Made by a program: the position numbers and the translations under genes. A DNA stretch of 64,000 nt, taken from Halobacillus halophilus DSM 2266. Its GTDB lineage: Bacteria > Bacillota > Bacilli > Bacillales > Halobacillaceae. Below are positions 15,395 through 23,576 of the stretch, piece by piece (within the stretch, counting starts at the first letter, position 1; every line of letters begins with the position of its first letter). The notes under the pieces were generated by a model, which saw nothing but the letters and a program-made list of their open reading frames with translations, was not told the origin of the DNA and made no database searches. The stretch covers positions 744,001 to 808,000 of the forward strand of contig NC_017668.1 in the NCBI RefSeq assembly GCF_000284515.1, read 5' to 3'.

Positions 15395-15901
15395 TCACTT
15401 AAGGTTTTTTCTGATATACTGGATAATTTTACGGAGTTCCTTCGGATGCGGGCGGCCAAAAGGACTCGTCTGACGCTGCTGATAAAGTAGTTTTCCATCT
15501 CCATCTGTTAAAAAATAGGCAGGTTCCCCATGGGTCCCATGATCTTCATAAGGACTGTTTTCATCATGATAGTGAATTCCGTATTGATTAAGAACATGAA
15601 GTTCTTGATCAGCTAAAACCCTTAGGGAAAGATCGTGTTTTTTCACCATGTTATAGAGACCGTCCTTATGGTCTGCCGAGATAGTTGTAAGATGTACCTG
15701 GTGGTTATCGAAGTATTCATGACTCTCTTCTAAATCTTTTAACTCTTGTATGCAGGCAGGGCACCAGGAGCCCCTGAAATAAATCAGCAGGTGCCAGTCA
15801 TCTCCATTTTCCTGGAGGAATTCTTTTAATGAAAAATTATTCCCGGTAACGGACGGCAGGGTGAAGTCAGGAACTTGGTCGTTTAGGCTCAATGGACTCA
15901 T
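15395..15901 (-). CDS. Peroxiredoxin-like thiol protein (AhpC/TSA, Bcp type)
   Basis: 168 residues with a thioredoxin fold. The active site is GSWCPACIQEL near residue 48, so both a peroxidatic-type and a resolving-type cysteine sit in a CPAC motif; classical 1- or 2-Cys peroxiredoxins have a TxxC motif, so this belongs to the AhpC/TSA relatives that may act as thiol-disulfide reductases. The N-terminal VPDFTLPSVTGNNFSLKEF is typical of the family. It has no signal peptide, so it is cytosolic. The most likely role is peroxide or disulfide detoxification. It is monocistronic; the ATG follows AAAGGAGG. Confidence 0.85.
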   Translation of the reverse strand: MSPLSLNDQVPDFTLPSVTGNNFSLKEFLQENGDDWHLLIYFRGSWCPACIQELKDLEESHEYFDNHQVHLTTISADHKDGLYNMVKKHDLSLRVLADQELHVLNQYGIHYHDENSPYEDHGTHGEPAYFLTDGDGKLLYQQRQTSPFGRPHPKELRKIIQYIRKNLK

Positions 15902-16021
15902 GAGTTGACCTCCTTTTTGTCTATTACTTAAACAATACCCTTTCTTACAGAGCCTAACACAAGGTTTGTTATAAAATGGAAGTGGGAATGTGTAGTAAGG
16001 ATTAAGAAAGAAGGAGGAATA

Positions 16022-16651
16022 ATGATGAGTAAACTAAAAGCTTTGTTTATTAATACTTCCTTAAAGAAGTCGGAAGAACCATCCAATACACAAGCCCTTT
16101 GGGAAGAAGTAGAGAAAATCTATGATAAAAAAGAAGTAGAATATGAGTCTCTTCGCTTGGCGGACTACCATATACCACCAGGTATCAGCGCGGATTTAGG
16201 CGGTGGAGATGAGTGGCCGCAAGTTTTAGAAAAGATAAAAGCCTCAGATATTTTAATTGTTGGATCTCCTATTTGGCTGGGGCAGCAAAGCAGCATTGCC
16301 ACCACCTTAATTGAAAGACTAAACGGCAGCGGAAGTGAGACCAATGAAAAGGGGCAGCCTATTTTCTATAACAAAGTAGCCGGAATAGTTATTACCGGGA
16401 ATGAAGACGGTGCGAAGAAGGTAGCCGAAAGCATTCTTTATCGGCTTGCAGCTCTTGGATTTACCATTCCGCCTAATGTGGATGCTTACTGGGTAGGGGA
16501 AGCAGGTCCAGGACCATCCTATATGGAAGCGGAAGGTATTCAAAATGACTTTACTAAAAGCCGAGTCAAAATGCTTGGATACAACACCACTCATCTGGCT
16601 GAAATCTACCGGAATCATCCGATTCCTGCAGAAGGGAATACAACAGAATAA
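16022..16651 (+). CDS. NADPH-dependent FMN reductase / flavodoxin-like protein
   Basis: 209 residues; AAGGAGG precedes two adjacent ATG codons, either of which may be used. The flavodoxin-like fold is indicated by the N-terminal LKALFINTSLKKSEEPSNT phosphate loop and by the motif ILIVGSPIWLGQQSSIATTLIERL, which in this family stacks on the flavin. It probably reduces flavins or quinones with NAD(P)H in the cytosol. The gene is divergent from the peroxiredoxin gene, with 120 bp between them that may hold both promoters. The exact substrate cannot be assigned. Confidence 0.85.
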   Translation: MMSKLKALFINTSLKKSEEPSNTQALWEEVEKIYDKKEVEYESLRLADYHIPPGISADLGGGDEWPQVLEKIKASDILIVGSPIWLGQQSSIATTLIERLNGSGSETNEKGQPIFYNKVAGIVITGNEDGAKKVAESILYRLAALGFTIPPNVDAYWVGEAGPGPSYMEAEGIQNDFTKSRVKMLGYNTTHLAEIYRNHPIPAEGNTTE

Positions 16652-16664
16652 GCTTTAGGTGAAA

Positions 16665-16726
16665 AGCAGTTCCGTAAAAGCGTCCACTATATGATGGACA
16701 CGCTGCTACGGAACTGCTAATTTTTT
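16665..16726. terminator. Bidirectional terminator with inner hairpin
   Basis: AGCAGTTCCGTA pairs with TACGGAACTGCT; the loop holds GCGTCCA/TGGACACGC. T run on the plus strand. It separates the flavodoxin-like gene from the converging thi operon. Confidence 0.82.
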
Positions 16727-16736
16727 GGATGCTTTT

Positions 16737-17513
16737 CTAGAGATGGAATAATCTTACAGTATTTTGATAAATGATGCGGTACACAGTCTGCAAAGGCAGG
16801 CATTTAATTTCACTGATTTTAGCGATCGAGTCGTGCATCATAACAGGATGAGTCATCTTGTCTTTGAACGGCCCTTCAAAAGGCCAGGGGCCATCCGTTT
16901 CAACCATAATCCGGTTCAAAGGATATACCTCGATCAATTTCTGAATTTTAGTTTTGTAAACACAATCAGGTGTGACAGAGATATAATAGTCATTTTCCAT
17001 TAAAGTCTGGATTGTAGTAGCACTTCCTTTAAACCAATGGAAGTGGGCATTTCTGACACCATATTTTTTTAACAGATCGCAGACGAGATCAGCATCTTCA
17101 TAGATAGCATGTAAAACAATAGGCTTGTTCAGCTCTGCCGCAAGCTTAATAAAATGTTCAAGCAATTTTACATAAGCTTCCACATCTATAGATGGATCTT
17201 CTTTTCTGGAATAGTAGGGGAGTCCAACTTCTCCAATGGCAGAGATGCTGCTGCTATATCTTCGAGCGAGCGAAGTAATATCCTCGATTTCCTCCTTTGA
17301 AGGAAGCGGCTGCTCGGGATGGTAACCAAGCGCCGGTTTAATTCTCTTATCATCTAGAGCGATCGTAAGATTCTTGATTCCTGAAGTGAGGTGACTGGAT
17401 ACGGTAATCATGGATGCTATACCGTTGGCCTCGAGACTTTCAAGGATTTCTCTTCGGTCCTTTTCTGTGTAAAGATCAAAATGAATATGGGCATCTACGA
17501 TAGAAGCAGTCAT
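16737..17513 (-). CDS. TatD-family metal-dependent hydrolase in thi operon
   Basis: 258 residues, TIM-barrel. Metal ligands are visible: VDAHIHFD near residue 6, ALGYHPEQ near 82, GEVGLPY near 114, VLHAIYED near 157, AHFHWFKG near 180 and VETDGPW near 230. The ATG overlaps the thiZ stop by ATGA, so it is the last gene of the operon under the THI-box. TatD proteins cleave DNA or related phosphodiesters, but the operon position suggests action on a thiamine-related compound, for example deformylation or hydrolysis of a pyrimidine degradation product. That is inference; the family gives only the metal-dependent hydrolase chemistry. Confidence 0.85.
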   Translation of the reverse strand: MTASIVDAHIHFDLYTEKDRREILESLEANGIASMITVSSHLTSGIKNLTIALDDKRIKPALGYHPEQPLPSKEEIEDITSLARRYSSSISAIGEVGLPYYSRKEDPSIDVEAYVKLLEHFIKLAAELNKPIVLHAIYEDADLVCDLLKKYGVRNAHFHWFKGSATTIQTLMENDYYISVTPDCVYKTKIQKLIEVYPLNRIMVETDGPWPFEGPFKDKMTHPVMMHDSIAKISEIKCLPLQTVYRIIYQNTVRLFHL

Positions 17514-18247
17514 ACCAATACCTTCAATTCTTCAAAAATTTCTTTCTTCCAGTTTAAAAATTCACGGGTCAGCATAAGAGAAGAATGCCGGGGTCTGGCA
17601 AAAGGGATATTGAACTCTTTCTGGACCTTTGCCGGCCGATCTGATAATACAATTACCCGGTCTGATAGAAATATAGCTTCCTCAATATTGTGGGTAACAA
17701 ATAGAATAGATCGCCGATGTTCTGTCCAAATCGACAGCAGCCATTCCTGCATGTCCATCCTGGTAAACTCATCTAAAGCGGAGAAGGGCTCATCTAAACA
17801 GATTAAAGATTGCGGACTGAGCAGGCTTCTTATGAAGGAAGCTCTTTGTTTCATCCCACCGGATAATTGGGAGGGATAGGCCTGTTCATACCCTTCAAGT
17901 CCGGCCAGTTGAATCATTTTGAGAGCTTCTGCTTTATTTGGCTTTTCGATAATTTCACAGCCCAGAATCACATTTTCCAGAATAGTGCGCCAGGGAAGGA
18001 GAGAAGGACTTTGCGGCATATAACTAATTCTGCCTTTTTCACCAGTGGTTCGCTCTCCATTAATATAAATATCCCCTGAGTCGGGTGGGTAGAGCCCGCC
18101 AATTAAATGAAACAGCGTACTTTTCCCACTGCCGGAAGGCCCTAGTATGGAAACAAATTCTCCTTCCTGAATAGAGAAGCTCACATTTTGAAGAATAATA
18201 GAGGAATCAAAAGATTTCGTCAGCTGATCGACGACTAATTTATTCAT
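17510..18247 (-). CDS. thiZ: ABC transporter ATPase for thiamine-precursor uptake
   Basis: 245 residues from the ATG at 18247, preceded by AAGGAAGTGG; starts three codons upstream overlap this site. Walker A is GPSGSGKST, the signature is LSGGMKQR and Walker B is LICLDEPFSALD, followed by the VTHNIEEA switch histidine. It powers import with the ThiX permease. The stop overlaps the TatD start by four bases and the start overlaps the thiX stop by eight, so the genes are translationally coupled. Under THI-box control. It resembles the nitrate/sulfonate/taurine-type ATPases; the operon defines the substrate as a pyrimidine thiamine precursor. Confidence 0.92.
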   Translation of the reverse strand: MNKLVVDQLTKSFDSSIILQNVSFSIQEGEFVSILGPSGSGKSTLFHLIGGLYPPDSGDIYINGERTTGEKGRISYMPQSPSLLPWRTILENVILGCEIIEKPNKAEALKMIQLAGLEGYEQAYPSQLSGGMKQRASFIRSLLSPQSLICLDEPFSALDEFTRMDMQEWLLSIWTEHRRSILFVTHNIEEAIFLSDRVIVLSDRPAKVQKEFNIPFARPRHSSLMLTREFLNWKKEIFEELKVLV

Positions 18248-19010
18248 GAGCACCACTTCCTTTCCTTTGCCAGTTTGTGAGTCTATTTTCTAATAAGTTA
18301 ATTAGCAGGAAAAAAAGCAGACTTAACCCCATTATTAAAAAAATGGCTACAAAAACCCGGTCTGTACGGAAAGAGGAAGAAGCGAGGGTCATATAGACTC
18401 CTATGCCTCTATTGGCCCCGAGCCATTCCGAGATAACAGCGCCCATGACACTGTAGGCTGCTGATATTTTCACCCCTGAAAAAATAGCCGGCAGGGCGTT
18501 TGGCCATTCCAGTTTCCTGAAAATCTGTCCCTTCGTAGCACCTGCCATTTTCATATAATGCATCCATTCAGGGTTTGTCTGACGAAGACCATCCATGGCT
18601 GCAATCGCAATAGGAAAGAAGCAGACAAGTACGATAATAATCAATTTAGGTAACGCCCCGAATCCAAACCATATGACAAGCAAGGGAGCAAGGACGATGA
18701 TCGGGATGTTTTGTGACAAGATGAGTAAGGGATACAAGGCTTCTCTTACTACTGGAAGCAGGTGAAGAAAGACCGCGAGTAATAACCCGAACATAACCCC
18801 AATCATAAATCCTGAAAACGTTAAACGAATGGTTGAAAAAAGGTGGGGAGCGTAATCCGTCCAGCCGTTTATGCCAGTTTCCATAATTAAGCTCGGCGGT
18901 GGTAAGAGCCATTCTGGGATGTCAAACCAACGGCTGCAGAGCTCCCATAAAAGAATGAAAAGGAGGAGAACCGCAACGGGCCTCCATCCTCTGATGAATC
19001 TTTGAGTCAT
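18240..19010 (-). CDS. thiX: ABC transporter permease for thiamine precursor
   Basis: 256 residues, about six membrane helices, binding-protein-dependent permease of the SsuC/TauC type. The EAA cytosolic loop that contacts the ATPase is at about residues 165-185 (MKMAGATKGQIFRKLEWPNALP). The start ATG overlaps the stop of the thiamine-binding gene (ATGA), so it is coupled to it. Together with ThiY and ThiZ it should transport formylaminopyrimidine or HMP across the membrane. Assignment rests on the operon and the riboswitch. Confidence 0.9.
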   Translation of the reverse strand: MTQRFIRGWRPVAVLLLFILLWELCSRWFDIPEWLLPPPSLIMETGINGWTDYAPHLFSTIRLTFSGFMIGVMFGLLLAVFLHLLPVVREALYPLLILSQNIPIIVLAPLLVIWFGFGALPKLIIIVLVCFFPIAIAAMDGLRQTNPEWMHYMKMAGATKGQIFRKLEWPNALPAIFSGVKISAAYSVMGAVISEWLGANRGIGVYMTLASSSFRTDRVFVAIFLIMGLSLLFFLLINLLENRLTNWQRKGSGAHE

Positions 19011-19300
19011 GTTCGATATTTCGATGTTAAATCATCCATCGAAGCTCCTGATGGCTGATAAAGAACTTTAATCTGAGAAATGACATTGCTGCACCCTTTT
19101 TCAACCATAGCTTCGTTCATTTTTTCGATTAAACCAAAAATTGTGGAGAGCTCTCCTTCGATCGTTGTTTCAAGAGGATGGACTTCGTACTTTAGTCCCG
19201 ATTTTTCAATGAGTGAAATCGCATGATCCACATAAGGGATAACATCCTCGTTCTTCTCGGTTTTTGGTATGATTTGAATGCTGACAAGTGAATTAGACAA
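19007..19300 (-). CDS. MTH1187-family thiamine-binding protein
   Basis: 97 residues, TTG start eight bases after AAAGGAGG. It is a single ferredoxin-like domain of the MTH1187/DUF77 family (VSIQIIPKTEKNEDVIPYVD; YEVHPLETTIEGE; VISQIKVLYQP). Relatives, including YkoF, bind thiamine or the pyrimidine moiety and are often found in thiamine uptake operons. It is the second gene after thiY and is coupled to thiX. It has no signal peptide, so it acts in the cytoplasm, perhaps as a substrate sensor or carrier. The role is inferred. Confidence 0.85.
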   Translation of the reverse strand: MSNSLVSIQIIPKTEKNEDVIPYVDHAISLIEKSGLKYEVHPLETTIEGELSTIFGLIEKMNEAMVEKGCSNVISQIKVLYQPSGASMDDLTSKYRT

Positions 19301-19314
19301 CTCATTTTCCTCCT

Positions 19315-20310
19315 TTATTCTGGTAAAAATTCGTTCGTAAATGCCTCATTAGCCTTCAGTTTTTCTTCAAGCAAGTCATGATTGTACATCCACTCGGCGT
19401 AACTGCTCCAGACCTCTTCCTTTTGGATGCCCCACTGATCTGCATCATCTTTATATTTAGGTGACAGCCATTCTTGACTGGCTTTTACCAGCTCTGGATC
19501 GAGGTCCGGCACAGCTTCTATGAGAATATCAGCCGCCTGATCAGGTTTTTCGATCGCAAATTCGTATCCTTTTGAGACAGCAGCCATAAATGCTTGTACA
19601 GTCTCAGGATTCTCATTCATCATCGTTTCGCTCGTCGTTAAGACAGGTGTATAATAATCCAATTTCTTAGAGTAGTCCGTTAGGTATTGCATATTAAGCT
19701 CTTGTCCTCGAAGTTCGGCTTCCACACCTGTCCACCCGTAATAAATCCAGGCAAAATCGATATCCCGTTCTACGGCCGTAAAAAAGTCCGTATTTCCCAT
19801 ATTTACAATTTCAACCTCAGAAACATTAGCATTTTCTTTCTGCATGAGAGAAGAGAGGACCGCTTCTTCTACAGGAGCACCCCAACCTCCGTACGTCTTT
19901 CCTTCGTAATCAGCTGGAGAGGTAATGCCTTTATCCTTGGGAGAGGCAAAACCTGACGTATTATGCTGGATAATAGCTCCGATCGATACCACAGGAATGT
20001 CCTGAATACGAGCTTCTGTCAATGTTTCTTGAGCACTGATCCCAAATTCTGCTTTTTGCGAGGCGACAAGCTGATCGGCACCCGCTTCACCTGGAAGCAT
20101 GATTTCCACATCCAGTCCTTGCTCCTTAAAAAAACCTTCAGCCTGAGCCACATAAATTCCGGTGTGGTTGGTGTTAGGCGTCCAGTCCAATACCAGTTTA
20201 ACCGAGTTCGTTTCCTCTTGCTTGGCTGCAGCTTCTTCACTTTTTCCGTCATTGGATGAGCAGCCCATTACTGATAAAGCCATCATGAATAGGATGATTA
20301 TTTTTTTCAA
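19315..20310 (-). CDS. thiY: Lipoprotein substrate-binding protein for thiamine precursor
   Basis: 331 residues, TTG start behind AGGAGGGAATCAA. A lipoprotein signal with the lipobox SVMGC places the mature protein on the outer face of the membrane at Cys17. The fold is the NMT1/THI5-like solute-binding type: LDWTPNTNHTGIYVAQAEGFF near residue 42 is the diagnostic start of pyrimidine-binding ThiY proteins. It should bind N-formyl-aminomethyl-pyrimidine or HMP and deliver it to ThiX/ThiZ. First gene of the operon, directly behind the riboswitch terminator. Confidence in the substrate comes from the THI-box and the family. Confidence 0.92.
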   Translation of the reverse strand: MKKIIILFMMALSVMGCSSNDGKSEEAAAKQEETNSVKLVLDWTPNTNHTGIYVAQAEGFFKEQGLDVEIMLPGEAGADQLVASQKAEFGISAQETLTEARIQDIPVVSIGAIIQHNTSGFASPKDKGITSPADYEGKTYGGWGAPVEEAVLSSLMQKENANVSEVEIVNMGNTDFFTAVERDIDFAWIYYGWTGVEAELRGQELNMQYLTDYSKKLDYYTPVLTTSETMMNENPETVQAFMAAVSKGYEFAIEKPDQAADILIEAVPDLDPELVKASQEWLSPKYKDDADQWGIQKEEVWSSYAEWMYNHDLLEEKLKANEAFTNEFLPE

Positions 20311-20396
20311 TTGATTCCCTCCTAATTATATGTTCATCAGAGAGATTAATAGAGTAGAGGGAAGAACCGGCGGAGGTATTCCAGAGTTTAATGCAT

Positions 20397-20430
20397 ACAA
20401 AAAGCACCCTGGTACCATAACCTAGGGTGC
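20397..20430 (-). terminator. Riboswitch-controlled terminator before thiY
   Basis: On the minus strand GCACCCT...AGGGTGC is followed by TTTTTG, between the THI-box and thiY. It is the likely expression platform that closes when TPP is bound. Confidence 0.82.
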
Positions 20431-20465
20431 ATATATAGTAATCGATCAGAAATATCGCTACTTAT

Positions 20466-20556
20466 GTTTCCTACGCTGGTATCAACCAGTTCAGGTTCTA
20501 AGGGTCAGTATCATTAAAGGATACAATCTCAACCAGCTACACTGGTCCCCCTACAT
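20466..20556 (-). promoter_or_regulatory. TPP riboswitch (THI-box)
   Basis: On the minus strand the conserved elements are in order: GTAGGGGGACC, GCTGGTTGAGATTG, ACTGACCCTTAGAACCTGA, ACTGGTTGATACCAGCGTAGG. The CUGAGA-type and ACCCUU...GAACCUGA pyrophosphate- and pyrimidine-binding parts are intact (here GTTGAGA). It controls thiY, the thiamine-binding gene, thiX, thiZ and the TatD gene by transcription termination. Confidence 0.95.
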
Positions 20557-20708
20557 TGAAACTATTCAATTTGATGAACAACGTTATAATTTTACTGTGC
20601 CATAACGAAGTAGATTTAGCAAGTACTATAATCTTATTCCTAGTAAACAGATAGGCTTTTTGTGTTAAGATAAAGGAAATCGTTATTACAGAAAGGGAGT
20701 TCCTTTTT

Positions 20709-21653
20709 ATGAGTAAAATTTATATACTTCACGAGAACGATGAGTGGACCGTTCACTTAACAGAACGTTTAGAAGAATTAGAACTGCCATATGAATTATG
20801 GCACCTGGATCAAGGTACATTAGACTTAACAGCAGAGCCGCCGGAGGGAATTTTCTATAATCGGATCAGTGCATCCTCTCACACGAGAAATCACCGCTAC
20901 GCTCCTGAATTTGCTGGGGCAGTCCTTTCCTGGCTGGAACGCCACGGCAGGACGGTCGTAAATGGAACAGAAGCATTGAACCTTGAAATAAGTAAAGTGA
21001 ATCAATACATGGCACTGAATCAACAAGGGATCCGTACTCCAAAAACGATCTCAGCTGTTGGGAAAGAGAATATATTGAAAGCTGCAGATAAGCTGGGAAT
21101 GGATTCATTTATCACAAAGCACAACCGGGCTGGTAAAGGACAGGGCGTACAGCTGTTTCATTCTAAAGAAGCACTTCAGGAATATGTGGAAGGCTCTGGA
21201 TTTGAAGAACCTGTCGATGGTATCACCTTAATTCAACAGTATATCGAAGCACCAGAGCCGTATATCGTACGTCATGAGTTCGTAAACGGGAAGTTTCTTT
21301 ATGGAGTGAAAGTAGACACGTCCGAAGGGTTTGAATTGTGCCCGGCTGATGCGTGCTCGATTGAGGATCAGTTTTGCCCAACCGATGCAGAAGAATCAGA
21401 GGAAAAAGCAAAATTTGAAATTCTGGAAAATTACCGTCCAGCAATTATTGACGACTTCGAGGCTTTTCTACAGGCGAATCATATCCAAGTGGCCGCTATT
21501 GAAGCTATTCAAGATCAAGATGGGAATTTATATGCTTACGATGTGAACACGAATACGAATTATAACTCGGATGCGGAAGCAAAAGCCGGCGTGTACGGAA
21601 TGCTTGAGCTTGCTAAGTATTTAGGGCACCTGCTGGATCCAGTACGTGTTTAA
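20709..21653 (+). CDS. ATP-grasp ligase (RimK-like)
   Basis: 314 residues, AAAGGGAG site before the ATG. The ATP-grasp fold covers about residues 90-300: FITKHNRAGKGQGVQLF holds the ATP-binding lysine and glycine loop, and AYDVNTNTNYNSDAEAKAG near the end provides the magnesium-binding D/N residues. The N-terminal 85 residues read as a Rossmann-like pre-ATP-grasp domain. Relatives of RimK and LysX join an amino acid or peptide through an amide bond via an acyl-phosphate. The substrate is unknown, and no partner gene is adjacent. Cytosolic, monocistronic. Confidence 0.8.
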   Translation: MSKIYILHENDEWTVHLTERLEELELPYELWHLDQGTLDLTAEPPEGIFYNRISASSHTRNHRYAPEFAGAVLSWLERHGRTVVNGTEALNLEISKVNQYMALNQQGIRTPKTISAVGKENILKAADKLGMDSFITKHNRAGKGQGVQLFHSKEALQEYVEGSGFEEPVDGITLIQQYIEAPEPYIVRHEFVNGKFLYGVKVDTSEGFELCPADACSIEDQFCPTDAEESEEKAKFEILENYRPAIIDDFEAFLQANHIQVAAIEAIQDQDGNLYAYDVNTNTNYNSDAEAKAGVYGMLELAKYLGHLLDPVRV

Positions 21654-21657
21654 TAAA

Positions 21658-21692
21658 GAAAGCCATTTTCCTCAGAGGAAAATGGCTTTCTT
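21658..21692. terminator. Bidirectional terminator
   Basis: AGAAAGCCATTTTCCTC pairs with GAGGAAAATGGCTTTCT. It stops the ATP-grasp gene and the converging yutJ-like gene. Confidence 0.9.
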
Positions 21693-21706
21693 AAATAGAA
21701 ATTAGT

Positions 21707-22765
21707 TTAATGGCGTTTGCTTAACCAGAGAACTCCTGATTTGGCGAGCCTTGGTAAAACACCGGTCATCGGTTTTTGCAGCATGTTGCCAAAGCCATCA
21801 TTCTTACCAAGAGAACCTAAAGCGCCTTTTAGTTTAACCTCGCCTGGAGGAACCGGAACACGATTTTTAAGAAAGGCCAATATGACTTCCGCTACTTTTT
21901 CTCCTTGTTGTCCTGCTAATTGTGCACTTGGAGAGTGTTCGGCAGATGCGCAGTCTCCGATCACGTAAACGTTTTGGTGGCTTGGAACCTGATAGTAATC
22001 ATTTACAATAACCTTATTTTGAATATCTTTATCAAAAGGAAGCTCTCTAACCAGGTAATTCGGCTGCACGCCTGCTGTCCAGACCGTAACATCATTCATA
22101 TAGCAGAGACCGTTATTGCAAACGCCGTCTCGTTCAACGTATTCTACGTTCGCGTTATGAATGACCTCCACATCGCGCTCATGGAACCATTTTTCTACAT
22201 ACTTTTGAATTTTATGGTCGAATGCTTTCAGTACCGTCTCACCACGATCGAGCAAACGAATGTTTAAATCAGAACGGCTTTCGCGTACTTCTGAAGCCAC
22301 TTCGATACCGCTTAATCCCGCTCCGACAATCGTCACTTTTCCGTAGGCTCCCAAATTATTAATGGAGTAGCCTGCGCTTCGGGCTTGGGAGAAAGATTGT
22401 ACACTTTCCGTAAACTCCCTTGCGCCTTCAATTCCGTGATAATTGTCCTCACATCCAAGGCCGATTACAAGATAATCGTACTCGATGTCATAGGCAAAGT
22501 TCTTCATTAGAACCTTTTCGTTTTCAACATCAATTTTTTCGATCTCGTCAAATACATACTCCACTTGATCATGTTCTGGAAAGTCCACACGGGCATGACG
22601 ATCTGACTCAGTACCGGCAGCAATTGTGTAAAATTCTGTTTTTAGTGAATGGTAGGGGTTACGGTCCACAACAACGATATGTACATCTTTTGGTAAATCA
22701 TCTAAAAGACCATGTAATATATTGAGGCCACCGTACCCGCCGCCTAAAATGACTAACCGTTTCAT
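21707..22765 (-). CDS. yutJ: Type-II NADH dehydrogenase-like flavoprotein
   Basis: 352 residues. The FAD loop LGGGYGGLN is at residues 7-15 and the NAD(P) loop IVGAGLSGIEVASE near 145; VIGDCASAEHSPSAQLAGQQG near 265 is the second FAD motif typical of the NDH-2 family. It matches the shorter YutJ form (about 355) rather than full NDH-2 enzymes near 400; it lacks their C-terminal membrane-anchoring helices, though the tail is basic. It may transfer electrons from NAD(P)H to quinone or another acceptor. Monocistronic. A weak cre-like site lies upstream. Confidence 0.85.
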   Translation of the reverse strand: MKRLVILGGGYGGLNILHGLLDDLPKDVHIVVVDRNPYHSLKTEFYTIAAGTESDRHARVDFPEHDQVEYVFDEIEKIDVENEKVLMKNFAYDIEYDYLVIGLGCEDNYHGIEGAREFTESVQSFSQARSAGYSINNLGAYGKVTIVGAGLSGIEVASEVRESRSDLNIRLLDRGETVLKAFDHKIQKYVEKWFHERDVEVIHNANVEYVERDGVCNNGLCYMNDVTVWTAGVQPNYLVRELPFDKDIQNKVIVNDYYQVPSHQNVYVIGDCASAEHSPSAQLAGQQGEKVAEVILAFLKNRVPVPPGEVKLKGALGSLGKNDGFGNMLQKPMTGVLPRLAKSGVLWLSKRH

Positions 22766-22831
22766 GCATCAACACCACCTTTTTAAATTCATTCTCAGCT
22801 GCTCACATTCAGGTGCATCACCGATTTATGT

Positions 22832-22845
22832 CGAAAACGCTTACG
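22832..22845. promoter_or_regulatory. Weak cre-like site upstream of yutJ
   Basis: CGAAAACGCTTACG is a degenerate cre (CGTAAGCGTTTTCG on the minus strand) with two mismatches to TGNAANCGNWWNCA, about 67 bases before the start. Confidence 0.3.
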
Positions 22846-23009
22846 GTTTTCTCACTATTTTAAGATTATCAAAATTCTGCCTGAAAAACTAGAAGAAGTG
22901 AACAATTCGTGACAAGTTTCACGAGTTCCTCTTATTTTGTGAGAATTTCTCTAAAAATATCATAGTTATAACAAGGATTTATTAAATCACCATATAGCTT
23001 GTTAAACAT

Positions 23010-23460
23010 AAGATCCAAACACTGGAATAATCGAACTCAAGATATTTGGGCCCGTTACTAAAATGGGTACGAGGGTTGGTTGGGAAATAATTCGCTTTCC
23101 TGCAGGGGAACTGGCAAGCCTCCTCGTTCGTTATCACTCCCTGTGGGGTCTCGCCTCGCTCCTTCTCCCACGGGAGTCTCATCATTTCCCAACCAGCCCA
23201 ACTGATATTTAGTGAACGATCCCTGCCGATAGAAAAAGTGGAGAACCTAAAATCGTGTTAAAGGCTTTTATAGAAACATTTATCCCCTCTGGACAGACTC
23301 GGAATTTAAAGTTGGTTACAGGTCATCCTCCTCAAATGGAGCCATATACGTAGAGAATTTCGAGCTCTCCATGATCGCAAAGAGCCGTTCCCTGGAGCCC
23401 ATTTCTCCACACAATATCTCGAAACTGAGTATTCAACTATACGGCCCTTTAGTGCAAGAA
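23010..23460. repeat. MITE-like intergenic repeat, copy E4
   Basis: Non-coding. Left end: AATCGAACTCAAGATATTTGG and CCCGTTAC at about 23028-23058. Block B lies at 23074-23200, from TTGGTTGGGAAATAATTCGC to GGGAGTCTCATCATTTCCC. The right end is AATATCTCGAAACTGAGTAT, CAACTATACGGCCCTTTAG at about 23412-23450. The middle part (23230-23400) has few of the usual modules and is partly unique. Confidence 0.75.
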
Positions 23461-23576
23461 CTTCTTTTAGTACAGCTGAATTAGCTCTTTGACCAGGTAT
23501 GGTGCAAATATCTTTATGGTAGTGAAAGGAAAATGGTAAGGTTATTACATAAAACCAGCGTAGAAAGGAATTCTGC

